Assembly (NCBI RefSeq): GCF_964204645.1
Contig: NC_134025.1
Location: 9,863,001 to 9,927,000 of the forward strand
Length of the DNA: 64,000 bases
Source of the DNA: Tubulanus polymorphus
Lineage: Eukaryota > Nemertea > Palaeonemertea > Tubulaniformes > Tubulanidae
Direction of reading: 5' to 3'
Below are positions 63,628 to 64,000 of this stretch, in pieces. The notes under the pieces are model-generated. The model was not told the DNA's origin. It made no database searches and saw only the letters and a list, made by a program, of their open reading frames with translations. Position 1 is the stretch's first letter, and every line of letters begins with the position of its first letter. The position numbers and the translations under genes were made by a program.

Positions 63628-63944
63628 GCCGCGATCAAACGAGCATTTTGGCCCATGCAACATTTGGCCCGGAACAACTGTTCACACGGGCGCCTATTTG
63701 GCCCGGGCCATATTTGGCCCGACTGAAATCGTCAGACCAAGCCCGAGCCATTTTTAGTACGTGTTTATTGCAACTGGTTCCGGAAGTGATTCACTTCGCT
63801 TTGTTTAAGCATTATTAAGTATCGAATGAGTGGCTTACGTGTGAACGCACTCTCTGATAACGCAGCGGCCAAATTCGACTCGGGCCTGATCCGTGCCAGT
63901 TTGGCCCGGGTCAAATCTTCACCGTGTGATCGTGTGATCGCAGC
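63628..63944. mobile_element. MITE family B, copy 2
   Basis: About 317 bp. Left end GCCGCGATCAAACGAGC and the reverse complement of the right end GGCTGCGATCACACGATC are inverted repeats. Several TTTGGCCCGGGCC-type blocks and GTTCACACGGGCGCC match copy 1 (34876-35034) in reverse orientation. The copy is longer because of an internal segment absent from copy 1. No transposase. Confidence 0.8.
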
Positions 63945-64000
63945 CACACCGAAATGAAACCTGTTTGCTGAAAACGTCAAATGTCAATGAATATGATGAG

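Overview
This is nuclear DNA from an animal. Coding sequence is split into short exons with canonical GT-AG introns, the standard genetic code applies, and small non-autonomous DNA transposons are scattered through introns and intergenic DNA. The gene set (natriuretic-peptide-type receptor guanylate cyclase, class A peptide-receptor-like GPCRs, a TRP-like ankyrin channel, a CUB/LDLa membrane protein) together with AT-rich, MITE-rich introns suggests a bilaterian invertebrate, probably marine. The phylum cannot be fixed from this sequence.

Layout. (1) 1514-12651, plus: a complete receptor guanylate cyclase in 23 exons whose reading phases join to one 1,090-residue protein. (2) 13793-14854, plus, and 15909-16970, minus: two tail-to-tail copies of an intronless class A GPCR; the plus copy has an in-frame stop before TM7. 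(3) 18797-19846, minus: an intronless HAD phosphatase of the phosphoglycolate/pyridoxal phosphatase type. (4) 22133-36932, minus: a 15-exon ankyrin/TRP-like channel (989 residues). Its first coding exon is 32 nt long, about 7.5 kb upstream of exon 2. A second possible first exon lies at 41136-41203 and a non-coding candidate near 33.1 kb. (5) 42941-44067, plus: a three-exon gene for a 116-residue secreted protein of no family I recognise. It is the best candidate here for something undescribed. (6) 45317-47877, plus: a five-exon type I membrane protein with one CUB and one LDLa domain. (7) 48-64 kb: no gene I can identify. There is a convincing 42-codon ORF at 48563 that may be the first exon of a gene running out of the window, and CpG-rich exon-like stretches at 61.8-62.3 kb.

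At least five MITE-like or foldback families are visible by their terminal inverted repeats (pairs at 1.9/3.9 kb, 17.5/40.7 kb and 34.9/63.6 kb, three related copies at 29.1/31.7/46.1 kb, one at 25.5 kb), plus a tRNA-derived fragment at 32.2 kb. No CRISPR array, rRNA, complete tRNA or autonomous transposase was found. Most identifiable products are receptors, channels or secreted/surface proteins, but nothing in the sequence shows that they act in one pathway.
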